A DNA stretch of 64,000 nt from the NCBI GenBank assembly GCA_003220225.1, contig QHRU01000051.1, forward strand, positions 42,510-106,509. Reading direction: 5' to 3'. Positions within the stretch are counted from its first letter, which is position 1. Every line of letters begins with the position of its first letter. The stretch comes from Candidatus Rokuibacteriota bacterium. GTDB taxonomy: Bacteria > Methylomirabilota > Methylomirabilia > Rokubacteriales > CSP1-6. The notes beneath the pieces were generated by a model. The model worked only from the letters and a program-made list of their open reading frames with translations. It made no database searches and was not told the DNA's origin. Both the position numbers and the translations under genes were made by a program. Below are positions 7,810 through 15,480 of this stretch, one piece after another.

Positions 7810-8339
7810 GCGACCTCGAGCGGCTGCTCCTCAAGAGCGAGGTCGAGGAGTTCCTGTATCGCGAGGCCGAGCTGCTCGACGAGCGCCGGTACAAGGAGTG
7901 GCTCGACCTCTTCACCGACGACGTCCGTTACTTCATGCCGATCCGGCGCAACGTGCCGCACGACGAGAGCGAGCGGGAGTTCACGCGCGAGGGGACCGAT
8001 GTCAGCTGGTTCGACGAGGGCAAGGACACGCTCGCCCGCCGCGTGCAGCAGATCCTCACCGGCATCCACTGGGCGGAGGAGCCGCCCTCGCGGATCTGTC
8101 ACATGATCTCGAACGTGCAGATCCTTCGCGCGAGCCCCGACGGCCCCGCTCCCACCGAGGTTGCGGTCAAGAGCCGGTTCCTCGTCTACCGCAACCGCGT
8201 CGAGACGGAAACCGACGTCCTCGTCGGCAAGCGCGAAGACCTGCTGCGCCGGGTGAACGGAAGCTTGAGGATCGCGCGCCGCAAGATCGTCCTGGACCAG
8301 AGCGTGCTGCTCGCGAAGAACCTGACGTTCTTCTTTTGA
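7806..8339 (+). CDS. Aromatic-ring-hydroxylating dioxygenase, beta subunit
   Basis: The product is a 177-residue structural subunit of the SnoaL-like cone fold that completes an (alpha-beta)3 dioxygenase. Recognisable features are the N-terminal helix EEFLYREAELLDERRYKEWLDLF, the strand DDVRYFMPIRRN, the SRICHMISNVQI strand and the SRFLVYRNR...RREDLLRRV-type closing region (here GKREDLLRRVNGSLRIARRK). It begins with GTG overlapping the alpha-subunit stop (GTGA), implying translational coupling and equal dosage. The substrate is not deducible. Confidence 0.9.
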   Translation: MSDLERLLLKSEVEEFLYREAELLDERRYKEWLDLFTDDVRYFMPIRRNVPHDESEREFTREGTDVSWFDEGKDTLARRVQQILTGIHWAEEPPSRICHMISNVQILRASPDGPAPTEVAVKSRFLVYRNRVETETDVLVGKREDLLRRVNGSLRIARRKIVLDQSVLLAKNLTFFF

Positions 8340-8364
8340 TATGCTGCCGCCCAGGAGGACGCCC

Positions 8365-8820
8365 ATGAAGCGAGCACTCGCGCTCCTCGCGATCTTCCTC
8401 GTGATCGCGGCAGCGATTCTTCCCGGCCCCGTGTGGGCCGGTGGAGGCTGGCACCACGGTCATCACGGCGGCCACGGCGGCTGGTGGTGGCCCGCGGCGC
8501 TCATCGGCGGCCTCGCACTCGGCGCGGTCACCATCGCGACGGCTCCGCTTTGGGCGCTGGCGCCGCCGCCGCCGCCGGCCGCGTATCCGCCGGTCGTCGA
8601 GGCGCCATCCGCGGCCTATGTCCAGCCGGTCTACTCGACGTCGCCGGGGATCTATCAGCAGGCGCCGGGCTACGCGCGACCCGAGCCCCCACCGTTCCAG
8701 CGTGAAGTCGTCTACGCCGATGGCCGGTATCTGCTGTTCGGCGACGGCGTGCGACACGCGTGGCAATGGGTGTGGGTCCCCGCCTCCGCACCGCCTCCGC
8801 CGCCTCCGCCGCCGCGCTAA
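8365..8820 (+). CDS. Secreted Gly/His- and Pro-rich protein
   Basis: The product has 151 residues, with a signal peptide (MKRALALLAIFLVIAAAILP, cleavage after VWA near residue 25). The mature N-terminus is a His/Gly cluster (GGWHHGHHGGHGGWWW), then a second hydrophobic stretch, a Pro/Tyr/Gln-rich middle, one folded-looking strand pair (EVVYADGRYLLFGDG...WQWVWVP) and a C-terminal run of prolines. This layout is common in proteobacterial envelope proteins of unknown role; the His cluster could bind metal. GGAGGA lies 7 nt before the ATG. It is 25 nt downstream of the dioxygenase beta gene. Confidence 0.7.
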   Translation: MKRALALLAIFLVIAAAILPGPVWAGGGWHHGHHGGHGGWWWPAALIGGLALGAVTIATAPLWALAPPPPPAAYPPVVEAPSAAYVQPVYSTSPGIYQQAPGYARPEPPPFQREVVYADGRYLLFGDGVRHAWQWVWVPASAPPPPPPPPR

Positions 8821-8835
8821 CGACAGGAGAACGAC

Positions 8836-9726
8836 ATGGCGGGACCGGTCGGATTCATCGGGCTCGGCAACATGGGGCGGCCGATGGCGCTCAACCTCGT
8901 CCAGCGCGGCTTCGCGCTGGTCGTCCACGACATCGATCCGGCCAAGGTAGGGCGGCTGCGCGAGCGCGGCGCCAGGGTCGTCGACTCGCCGGAGCAGGTG
9001 GCCGCGGGGACCGAGCGGACGATCGTCATGGTGGAGACCACCGCCCAGGCGGAATCGGTCATCGCCGGCGAGCGCGGGATCATCAAGAGCGCCGCGCGCG
9101 GCCACATCGTGATCTGCATGAGCACGATCGACCCGTTCGCCCTGCGGCGCCTGGCCGAGCAGCTGTCGGCGCGCGGCGTGGCGACGCTGGACGCGCCGGT
9201 GAGCGGCGGCACCGAGCGCGCGGCCTCCGGCGAGCTCTCGATCATCGCCGGCGGTGACGCGGCCACCTTCGAGAAATGCCGCGACCTCTTCGCCGCCATG
9301 GGCACGAAGCTCTTCCACGTCGGTGCCCTCGGCCAGGGCCTGGCCATGAAGCTCGTCAACAACATGCTGATCCAGGTCAACCGCGTGGCGGTGGCCGAGG
9401 CGCTCGTGATGGGCGTCAAGGCGGGGCTCGATCCGCGGACGATCTACGACGTGGTGCGCGTCAGCACCGGCACCAGCTACGCGTTCGAGACGGGCGTGCC
9501 GAAGATCCTCGCGCGCGACTTCTCGCCGGGCGGCACCGTGGATATCACTTACAAGGATCAGGAGCTGGAGACGGCGTTCGCCAAGCAGCTCGGCGTGCCG
9601 CTGCTGCTGGCGAACCTCACCCAGCAGCTCTACCAGATGGCGCGCGCGGCCGGTCTCAACAAGGAAGACGGCCTCGCCGTCGTCAAGGTGCTGGAGCGGC
9701 TCGCCGGCGTGCAGGTGAAGGGCTGA
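8836..9726 (+). CDS. NAD(P)-dependent beta-hydroxyacid dehydrogenase (3-hydroxyisobutyrate dehydrogenase family)
   Basis: The 296-residue enzyme would oxidise a short beta-hydroxyacid or reduce a semialdehyde. The Rossmann motif GFIGLGNMGRPMA is at residues 6-18. The substrate-binding DAPVSGGTERAASGELS is at about 118, and the catalytic lysine region is GQGLAMKLVNNMLIQVN near residue 170. The C-terminal helical domain is complete and length is typical. It follows the secreted protein by 15 nt with an AGGAGAACG ribosome site. Family members include MmsB, GarR and GlxR; the exact substrate is not deducible. Confidence 0.9.
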   Translation: MAGPVGFIGLGNMGRPMALNLVQRGFALVVHDIDPAKVGRLRERGARVVDSPEQVAAGTERTIVMVETTAQAESVIAGERGIIKSAARGHIVICMSTIDPFALRRLAEQLSARGVATLDAPVSGGTERAASGELSIIAGGDAATFEKCRDLFAAMGTKLFHVGALGQGLAMKLVNNMLIQVNRVAVAEALVMGVKAGLDPRTIYDVVRVSTGTSYAFETGVPKILARDFSPGGTVDITYKDQELETAFAKQLGVPLLLANLTQQLYQMARAAGLNKEDGLAVVKVLERLAGVQVKG

Positions 9727-9735
9727 GCGTGAGAG

Positions 9736-10034
9736 CTACGCGCCGTAAAGGATGCCGGGAATGAGGCGACGCTGGATGGGGTCGATCCCCAGCCCGAATC
9801 CTTCGAGGGTGTAGGCGCCCAGGACTTCGAGGTCGTTTGGCTCCACGTTCGGTGGCTCTTCCCTCCGATGGTGAGGACGCGCCGACGCTCCGAGGGCTGG
9901 AGGCCGAGATCACGAAGCGCGCCCGCAGAGACCCACGTGTCCATCGAACCGCTGTCGACCAGCAGCTTGACGGATTCGCGCCGATCGGGCCGTGACGGTG
10001 AGGCAAGATGAACCTCGGCGAAGAACGTGCCCAT
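9736..10034 (-). pseudogene. Clan AA aspartyl protease remnant with internal deletion/frameshift
   Basis: The 5' part reads MGTFFAEVHLASPSRPDRRE and then VKLLVDSGSMDTWVSAGALRDLGL, where DSGS is the retropepsin-like catalytic motif (usually DTGA/DSGA). After LTIGGKSHR the frame is lost. In another frame the expected family C-terminus is intact: NDLEVLGAYTLEGFGLGIDP followed by RRLIPGILYGA and a stop at 9736-9738. The middle of the domain (normally about 30-40 residues with the second part of the active site) is missing. This is therefore a disrupted gene whose two ends are both still recognisable; the deletion must lie near 9840-9880. Confidence 0.75.
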
Positions 10035-10090
10035 ACGTTGACCTCGCCTCGACGTTAGCACGCGCGAGCCATCTCATCGCTGTATCAATC

Positions 10091-11332
10091 TCAAGACGGG
10101 CCGAGCTCGTTCTCCAGCATTTGATCGAGGCTCTGTCGCCGCCTGACGAGGCGCAGCGTCCCGTCGGGGTCCAGCATGACTTCGGGAGCCTGCGGGTATG
10201 AGTTGTAGTTGATGGTTGACATCGCGGCGCAGTAGGCGCCGGCGCCGCCGACGATGACCAGATCGCCCACGCGCGGCCGGGACACCCAGCGCGGGCCCAG
10301 CCCTTCCGGGTCGCCCGGCGCCGGCGTGAGAATGTCGCCCGACTCGCAGCACGGCCCGACGAAGACGACCTCCGCCGCCTCGCGGCCCGTGGCCATCACG
10401 TCGATCGGATGCTGGGCGCCGTAGAGCGACGGCCGCGTGACCTCCGTCATGCCCGTGTCGAGCTTGGCGAAGAGGTAGCCGTCCTTCCCGGTGTCGACGA
10501 CGTCGATGCACGTCGCCACGACGGCGCCGGCCTGCGCAACCAGGTACGTGCCCGGTTCGATCTCGAGATGCAGTGATCGCCCGTGGCGCGCGCGGAAGGC
10601 GTCGAGCTCGCGCCGCACGTGCGCCGCGACGTCGTCCAGGTCCGCGGTCGGCTCCTCGGGCATCCGCCCCACCTTGAAGCCGCCGCCCAGGTTCACGACG
10701 GCGACGTCGGGAAGCTGCTCGGCGAGGTCGAGGGTCATGCGCGTCACGCGCTGCCAGACGTCGGGGTCCGTGCCCGAGCCGATGTGGGTGTGCAGCGTGC
10801 GCAGCGTCAGCCGATGGCGCGCGGCGAGCGACTTCACGTCGTCCAGATACTCGTGCCAGATTCCGAAGCTGGCCGAGGGACCGCCGGTATTCGTCCGCTT
10901 CGTCGACCCGCTGCCCAGCCCGGGGTTCATGCGCACGGCGATGGAGTGGCCCGGCGCCGCGCGTCCGATGGCCTCCAGCTGGTGCAGCGAGCAGGCATTC
11001 AGCAGCACGCCGTCACGGATGTGTTCGGCGAGTCGAGTGGAGGGCATCTGGGCGCCGAGCTGAATCCGGGCGGGCGCGAATCCCGCTCGCCGCGCGCGCG
11101 CCACTTCCCAGTCGCTCGAGGCGTCGACGTGGAGCCCGAGATCGCGGAACAGCACCAGGATCTCCCGGCTCGGGTTCGCCTTCATCGCGTAGCGCAGCGT
11201 GAACCCGTAGGGCGCCTTCAACGCGAGCAGCCGGCGCGCCGTGCGCTCCAGGGCGGCCCGGTCGTACACGTAGCAGGGCGTTCCGAAACGCTCGCGCACC
11301 TCGGCTGCCTGCGAGGCGGTGAGGAACGGCAT
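10091..11332 (-). CDS. lysA: Diaminopimelate decarboxylase-like fold-type III PLP decarboxylase
   Basis: The product has 413 residues. The PLP lysine is in RYAMKANPS (K51); HTHIGSGTDP binds phosphate; NLGGGFKVG and EIEPGTYLV are family motifs; GPCCESGDIL supplies the conserved Cys/Glu near the dimer active site; and GAGAYCAAMSTINYNSYP is the usual C-terminal PLP/substrate loop. LysA converts meso-diaminopimelate to lysine. Related enzymes decarboxylate other diamino or carboxy-amine substrates, so specificity is inferred. The ATG overlaps the stop of the upstream amidohydrolase by one base (TGATG), indicating coupling. Confidence 0.88.
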   Translation of the reverse strand: MPFLTASQAAEVRERFGTPCYVYDRAALERTARRLLALKAPYGFTLRYAMKANPSREILVLFRDLGLHVDASSDWEVARARRAGFAPARIQLGAQMPSTRLAEHIRDGVLLNACSLHQLEAIGRAAPGHSIAVRMNPGLGSGSTKRTNTGGPSASFGIWHEYLDDVKSLAARHRLTLRTLHTHIGSGTDPDVWQRVTRMTLDLAEQLPDVAVVNLGGGFKVGRMPEEPTADLDDVAAHVRRELDAFRARHGRSLHLEIEPGTYLVAQAGAVVATCIDVVDTGKDGYLFAKLDTGMTEVTRPSLYGAQHPIDVMATGREAAEVVFVGPCCESGDILTPAPGDPEGLGPRWVSRPRVGDLVIVGGAGAYCAAMSTINYNSYPQAPEVMLDPDGTLRLVRRRQSLDQMLENELGPS

Positions 11333-12330
11333 CACAGCGTCAGCAGCGACTCGAGATTCCGCCACAGGATCTTGTCCTTCTCGTCCTGGGTCAGAGTCTT
11401 CAAGCCCTGCACCCAGGCGACGGGCGAGGGGTGCCACGGCACGAAGGGCCAGTCGCTGCCGAGGACCACGCGGTCGGCGCCCACCTCGTCGAGCAGGAAG
11501 CGCAGCGCCTTCTCGCTGCCGACCACGGTGTCGTAGTACAGGCGGCGCTGGTAGCTGCTCGGCGGTTGCGGAATGGTGCGGCGCGCTTCGGGCGTTCCGT
11601 GCCAGCTGCGGTCGATCCGTCCCATCGCGAAGCACGCCGGACCGCCGCCGTGCGCGATGCAGACTCGCAGGCCGGGACACGCGTCGAGCACGCCGCCGAA
11701 GATCAGGATGGCGACGACGATGGCGTCCTCGACGATGACGCCGAGGCTGTTGAACAGCCCGTGGCGGGTCGTGCGCTGCAGCATGAAGTTGTGCTGCGGC
11801 TGCGGGTGGAAGAAGAGCACGGCCCCCATGGCCTCGGCCGCCTTGAACAGCGGCAGGAACTTCGGCTCGTCCCAGTTCTCGCCGTTCACCAGCGTGTCGA
11901 GCTCGGCCCCTTTGAGGCCGAGCACCGTCACCGCGCGCTCCAGCTCGTCGATGGCCGCCTTGACGTCCTGCACCGGCAGGGTGCCCAGGCCCGCGAAGCG
12001 GGCCGGCCATTGCTTCGTCATGGCCGCGATCTCGTCGTTGACCTCGCGCGCCAGCTGCCGCCCCTGCGCGGGGTCGAGGTGATAGCCGAAGAACGGCGTG
12101 TGGATGGACACGACCTGCACGTCCACGCCCTGCGCGTCCATGTCCTTCAGCCGCTCTTCGGGCGTGAAGCGCACCTTGGGCGAGTTGAATTGCGTGCGCT
12201 TGCCGTTGCCCAGCATGGTACCGAGGCCGTCGCCGGGCTCGTGACGGAAGCCGTACCACTCCCGCCGGGCGTCGACGGCCTGCCACAGGGACCGCGGCAC
12301 GAGATGCGCGTGGATGTCGATGGTCTTCAT
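11332..12330 (-). CDS. Amidohydrolase family 2 (ACMSD-like)
   Basis: The 332-residue TIM-barrel metal hydrolase/decarboxylase has a first-strand metal motif IDIHAHL (residues 4-10), the barrel histidine FFHPQPQHN, the later histidine IAHGGGPA, and the aspartate VLGSDWPF. The whole layout matches aminocarboxymuconate-semialdehyde decarboxylase and related resorcylate decarboxylases; the substrate is unknown. On the minus strand a TACTGT box lies only 10 nt before the ATG with no Shine-Dalgarno, so the mRNA may be leaderless. It is translationally coupled to lysA and divergent from the FAH-family gene 47 bp away. Confidence 0.88.
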   Translation of the reverse strand: MKTIDIHAHLVPRSLWQAVDARREWYGFRHEPGDGLGTMLGNGKRTQFNSPKVRFTPEERLKDMDAQGVDVQVVSIHTPFFGYHLDPAQGRQLAREVNDEIAAMTKQWPARFAGLGTLPVQDVKAAIDELERAVTVLGLKGAELDTLVNGENWDEPKFLPLFKAAEAMGAVLFFHPQPQHNFMLQRTTRHGLFNSLGVIVEDAIVVAILIFGGVLDACPGLRVCIAHGGGPACFAMGRIDRSWHGTPEARRTIPQPPSSYQRRLYYDTVVGSEKALRFLLDEVGADRVVLGSDWPFVPWHPSPVAWVQGLKTLTQDEKDKILWRNLESLLTL

Positions 12331-12377
12331 GATGTGGCGTACAGTACCACCGCGACAGCCGTGTCGAGGAGGACGCC

Positions 12378-13319
12378 GTGAGGTTCGTGCTCTTCCAGGC
12401 CGCCGGCACCGACGACGTGGTGCCGGGCGTGATGACCGCGCAGGGCGTCGTCGGGATCGCCGACGCCGTGCGCCCGGGGCACACGCCCCAGCTGACGATG
12501 CAGGGCATCATCGACGACTTCGAGACGCTCCGACCGGCGCTCAAGCGCCTGGCGCACGAGCGTCGGGCGCTGCCGTTGTCCCAGGTCCGGCTGCGCCCCC
12601 CGCTGCCGCGACCCGGCAAGATCCTGGCGTGCATCGCCAACTACTGGGAGCACGGCGCGCTCGAGGCCCGCCCGCTGAATATGTTCCTCAAGAATCCGGA
12701 CGCGGTGATCGGGCCGGAGGACACGATCGTGCTGCCGGAGCTGACCGAGCCGTGGATCTTCATGCACGAGGCCGAGCTGGCGCTGGTCATCAAGGGCCCG
12801 GCCAAGAAGGTCACGCAGGCGAACTGGCGCAGTGCGGTGTTCGGCTACACCGGCATGATCGACGTGTCGGCGCGCGGCGAGGGCCGCCGCACCTGGAAGG
12901 CCGGCAGCTGGCTCGGCAAGTCGTTCGACACCTTCGCGCCCATCGGTCCCTGCATCACCACGCTCGACGAGATCCCGAATCCCAACGACGTTCACGTCCA
13001 GTTCTGGGTGGACGGCCAGCTCCGGCACAACTACAACACGGACGACATGGAGCACCAGGTCCCGGCCCTCGTCGAGTTCGCGACGAGCATCATGACGCTC
13101 GGCTCCGGCGACCTCATCGCCTGCGGCACCAACCACGAGGGCCTGGGCCCGCTGCAGGACGGCGAGGTGGTGGACTTCGAGATCCACGGCGTGGGACGCA
13201 TGCGCCTGTACGTGCGCGATCCGCTCAAGCGCACCTGGGACAAGGGCATCTACATGGGGCCGGATTCCACCAACCCCGAGGCGGTCCGGCGCAATCGCCC
13301 GGGCGCCGGCGGCGCGTGA
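12378..13319 (+). CDS. Fumarylacetoacetate hydrolase (FAH) family protein
   Basis: The product has 313 residues. The C-terminal FAH domain spans about 82-300, with the metal ligands E131 and E133 (FMHEAELALVI) and D162 (FGYTGMIDVSAR). The end reads GDLIACGTNHEGLGPLQDGE then IHGVGRMRLYV. FAH-family enzymes cleave C-C bonds of acylpyruvates or act as hydratases/decarboxylases in meta-cleavage pathways. This fits the surrounding oxygenases, but the substrate is unknown. The GTG start is preceded by GAGGAGGA. The usual TxxNDVTARD segment reads TGMIDVSARGEG here, a mild deviation. Confidence 0.87.
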   Translation: MRFVLFQAAGTDDVVPGVMTAQGVVGIADAVRPGHTPQLTMQGIIDDFETLRPALKRLAHERRALPLSQVRLRPPLPRPGKILACIANYWEHGALEARPLNMFLKNPDAVIGPEDTIVLPELTEPWIFMHEAELALVIKGPAKKVTQANWRSAVFGYTGMIDVSARGEGRRTWKAGSWLGKSFDTFAPIGPCITTLDEIPNPNDVHVQFWVDGQLRHNYNTDDMEHQVPALVEFATSIMTLGSGDLIACGTNHEGLGPLQDGEVVDFEIHGVGRMRLYVRDPLKRTWDKGIYMGPDSTNPEAVRRNRPGAGGA

Positions 13320-13332
13320 GACGCGCCGGCCG

Positions 13333-14610
13333 CTAGACCGTCTGCTCGAAGCGCGTCGCCGCCATCTCGGGCGTCAGCGCCTGGCGCCAGTCGGCGTCCT
13401 TCGGCAGCACGCCCTCGACGGCGCGCAGCGCGTAGTACGTGCCGTCGACGCCACGCGGCGTGCGGCCGTCGCGCACGGTCTTCACGGCCTCGAGCAGGAG
13501 CCGGCGCGCCTGGATCACCGCCTTGTCGGCCGGCCCCAGATGCTCGCGCGTGCGATCGACGATCGGCCCCATGCTCTCCTGGATCGCGCGGTCCTGCACG
13601 TTGACGCCCTCGATCCCCGTGAAGCTCTCGGTCTTCTGCACCTGGCGGTCGAGCATGTAGTTGTTGCGCTTGTTGCGCACCGAGCGGAACGTGCTCTGGT
13701 CCACGTCGAGCGGCCCGTTGCCGAGCCGGCGCTCGAGCCGGTCGTCGTCGGTCAGCGGCGCGGTCTCGCTGTAGTCCCAGTTGTAGACCATGGTGCTCTC
13801 GTCATCCATCGGCACCCAGATGTGTCCGGAGACGAGCGCGTGGCCGCCCTCGGATTGCGAGGGCCGGATCTGGTGGAACGGCAGCACGAGCTGGTAGGTG
13901 CGGATGTGCACGGTCGCCTCGTCGAGCGGGCGGACGCTCGCGTACTGGTAGCCGTAGCTCGTGACGTCGACGACGAGCGTCGGCGCCTTGCTCCGCACGA
14001 ACGGGTGCGTCGGCTTGAACCCGGGACGCTTCGAGTCGGCCTTCAGGACGCGGTGCAGGATCGGCGCGTGCGAGGTGTCGACGCCACCCTCGAGGCCCTG
14101 CAGCCAGTTGGTCTCCTGAACCACCTTCGAGACGTGGCGGTGCGTCTCAGGCGCCTGCGTCCAGGCGAAATTCGGCAGCGGTGGCCGGCCGTCGGGCGAT
14201 CCGAGATAGGCCCAGATGAGGCCGCCGACCTCGACGGTGGGATACGACGTGACGGAGATCTTCTCCTTGAAGTGCAGGTGCTCCGGCTCGTTCATCATGT
14301 CCACGCAGCGGCCGTCGACGTCGAACTTCCAGCCGTGGTAGGCGCAGCGCAGCCCGCACTCCTCGTTGCGCCCGAAGAACAGCGAGGCGCGGCGGTGCGG
14401 GCAGTGCTCCTCGATCAGCCCGATGCGGTTCTGCGTGTCTCGGAAGGCGACGAGCTCCTCGCCCAGGAGCTTGACCCGTACGGGGGGACAGTCGGGCGCC
14501 GGCAGCTCCCACGCGAGCAGGGCCGGAATCCAGTACCGCCGCATCGCGTTGCCCATGGGGGTGCCACGATCCACCCGGGTCAGCAGCTCGTTGTCTTCGC
14601 GGGAGAGCAT
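13333..14610 (-). CDS. Rieske oxygenase (phenoxybenzoate dioxygenase / vanillate demethylase-like)
   Basis: The product has 425 residues. Rieske ligands are C70-P-H72 and C89-x2-H92 (HCPHRR...CAYHGWKFD). The mononuclear iron motif is VDTSHAPILHR with D178, H181 and H186. Unlike the alpha/beta enzyme at 6475, this belongs to the single-subunit group that O-demethylates or hydroxylates phenolic or ether substrates. The ATG is preceded by GAGGAGGAG. The frame is open far upstream, but homology starts at MLSREDNELLTRVDRGTPMG. It is convergent with the FAH gene and divergent from the lipoprotein hydrolase; no reductase is nearby. Confidence 0.92.
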   Translation of the reverse strand: MLSREDNELLTRVDRGTPMGNAMRRYWIPALLAWELPAPDCPPVRVKLLGEELVAFRDTQNRIGLIEEHCPHRRASLFFGRNEECGLRCAYHGWKFDVDGRCVDMMNEPEHLHFKEKISVTSYPTVEVGGLIWAYLGSPDGRPPLPNFAWTQAPETHRHVSKVVQETNWLQGLEGGVDTSHAPILHRVLKADSKRPGFKPTHPFVRSKAPTLVVDVTSYGYQYASVRPLDEATVHIRTYQLVLPFHQIRPSQSEGGHALVSGHIWVPMDDESTMVYNWDYSETAPLTDDDRLERRLGNGPLDVDQSTFRSVRNKRNNYMLDRQVQKTESFTGIEGVNVQDRAIQESMGPIVDRTREHLGPADKAVIQARRLLLEAVKTVRDGRTPRGVDGTYYALRAVEGVLPKDADWRQALTPEMAATRFEQTV

Positions 14611-14676
14611 GCCGGTTCCTCCTCCTCGGCCGGATCGAACCACAAGTCTACGCGACGGAAGTGTATCATCGCGCCG

Positions 14677-15480
14677 ATGAAGCGCCTGTTCGCCCTCGTG
14701 GCCCTCGCGGGCGTCGCCGCGGGATGCCGGGAATCGGTGGAAGGTCACTTCATCTATTACCCCTCGCGCGCGCTCGCCGCCGATCCGTCGAGCGTGGGCC
14801 TCGCCTTCCGCGACGTCTCGTTCGCGGCGCTGGACGGCGTGCGGCTGCACGGCTGGCTGATCCCCGGCCGCACGCCCACGACCCTGCTCTACTCCCACGG
14901 CAACGGCGGCAACATCGGCGGGCGCGTCACCATCGCGCGCCTGCTCGCCGACCAGCTCGGCATCGGCGTCTTCATGTACGACTACCGGGGATACGGGCGC
15001 AGCGAGGGCGCGCCCTCGGAGCCGGGGCTCGTCAGCGACGCGCTCGGCGCGCGCGCCGCGCTCCTGCGCGAGGGCGTGGCCGCCGAGCACGTGGTCTACT
15101 TCGGCCGCTCGCTGGGCGCCGCCGTCACCATCGACCTGGCCCTCGCGCATCCCCCGCGCGCGGTCGTCCTCGAGTCGCCGTTCGCCTCCGTGCGCGCGAT
15201 GGCGAACACGGTGCTGCCCGGCGTCGGCTTCTTGTTCCGCACGCGCTGGGACTCTCTGGCCAAGATCCCGCGTCTGCGCGCGCCGCTGCTGGTGCTCCAC
15301 GGCGACGCCGACGAGACGATCCCGTACGCCCAGGGGCGCGCGCTGTTCGCCGCCGCGCCCGAGCCCAAGACGTTCTTCACGATCCGCGGAGGCCACCACT
15401 ACGAGATGGACGCGGCGTGGTCGGAGTACTGGGCGGCCTGGCGCGCGTTCCTCGCCCGGTGGTCGGGGGGGCACACATGA
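14677..15480 (+). CDS. Lipoprotein alpha/beta hydrolase (BAAT/BEM46-like)
   Basis: The 267-residue hydrolase has a short lipoprotein signal (LFALVALAGVAAGC, lipid Cys at 17), so it is membrane-tethered outside the cytoplasm. Fold elements are the oxyanion strand LLYSHGNGGN, YDYRGYGRS, nucleophile elbow GRSLGAAV, acid in VLHGDADETIP and histidine in GGHHYEMD. It is presumably an esterase, lipase or thioesterase of unknown substrate. A TATCAT box ends only 7 nt before the ATG with no ribosome site, which suggests a leaderless transcript. Its stop overlaps the next start (ATGA). Confidence 0.85.
   Translation: MKRLFALVALAGVAAGCRESVEGHFIYYPSRALAADPSSVGLAFRDVSFAALDGVRLHGWLIPGRTPTTLLYSHGNGGNIGGRVTIARLLADQLGIGVFMYDYRGYGRSEGAPSEPGLVSDALGARAALLREGVAAEHVVYFGRSLGAAVTIDLALAHPPRAVVLESPFASVRAMANTVLPGVGFLFRTRWDSLAKIPRLRAPLLVLHGDADETIPYAQGRALFAAAPEPKTFFTIRGGHHYEMDAAWSEYWAAWRAFLARWSGGHT

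Noticed and set aside
9736..10034. Programmed frameshift in the aspartyl protease
   Set aside because: Restoring the frame would still leave the middle of the domain missing, so a deletion explains it better.
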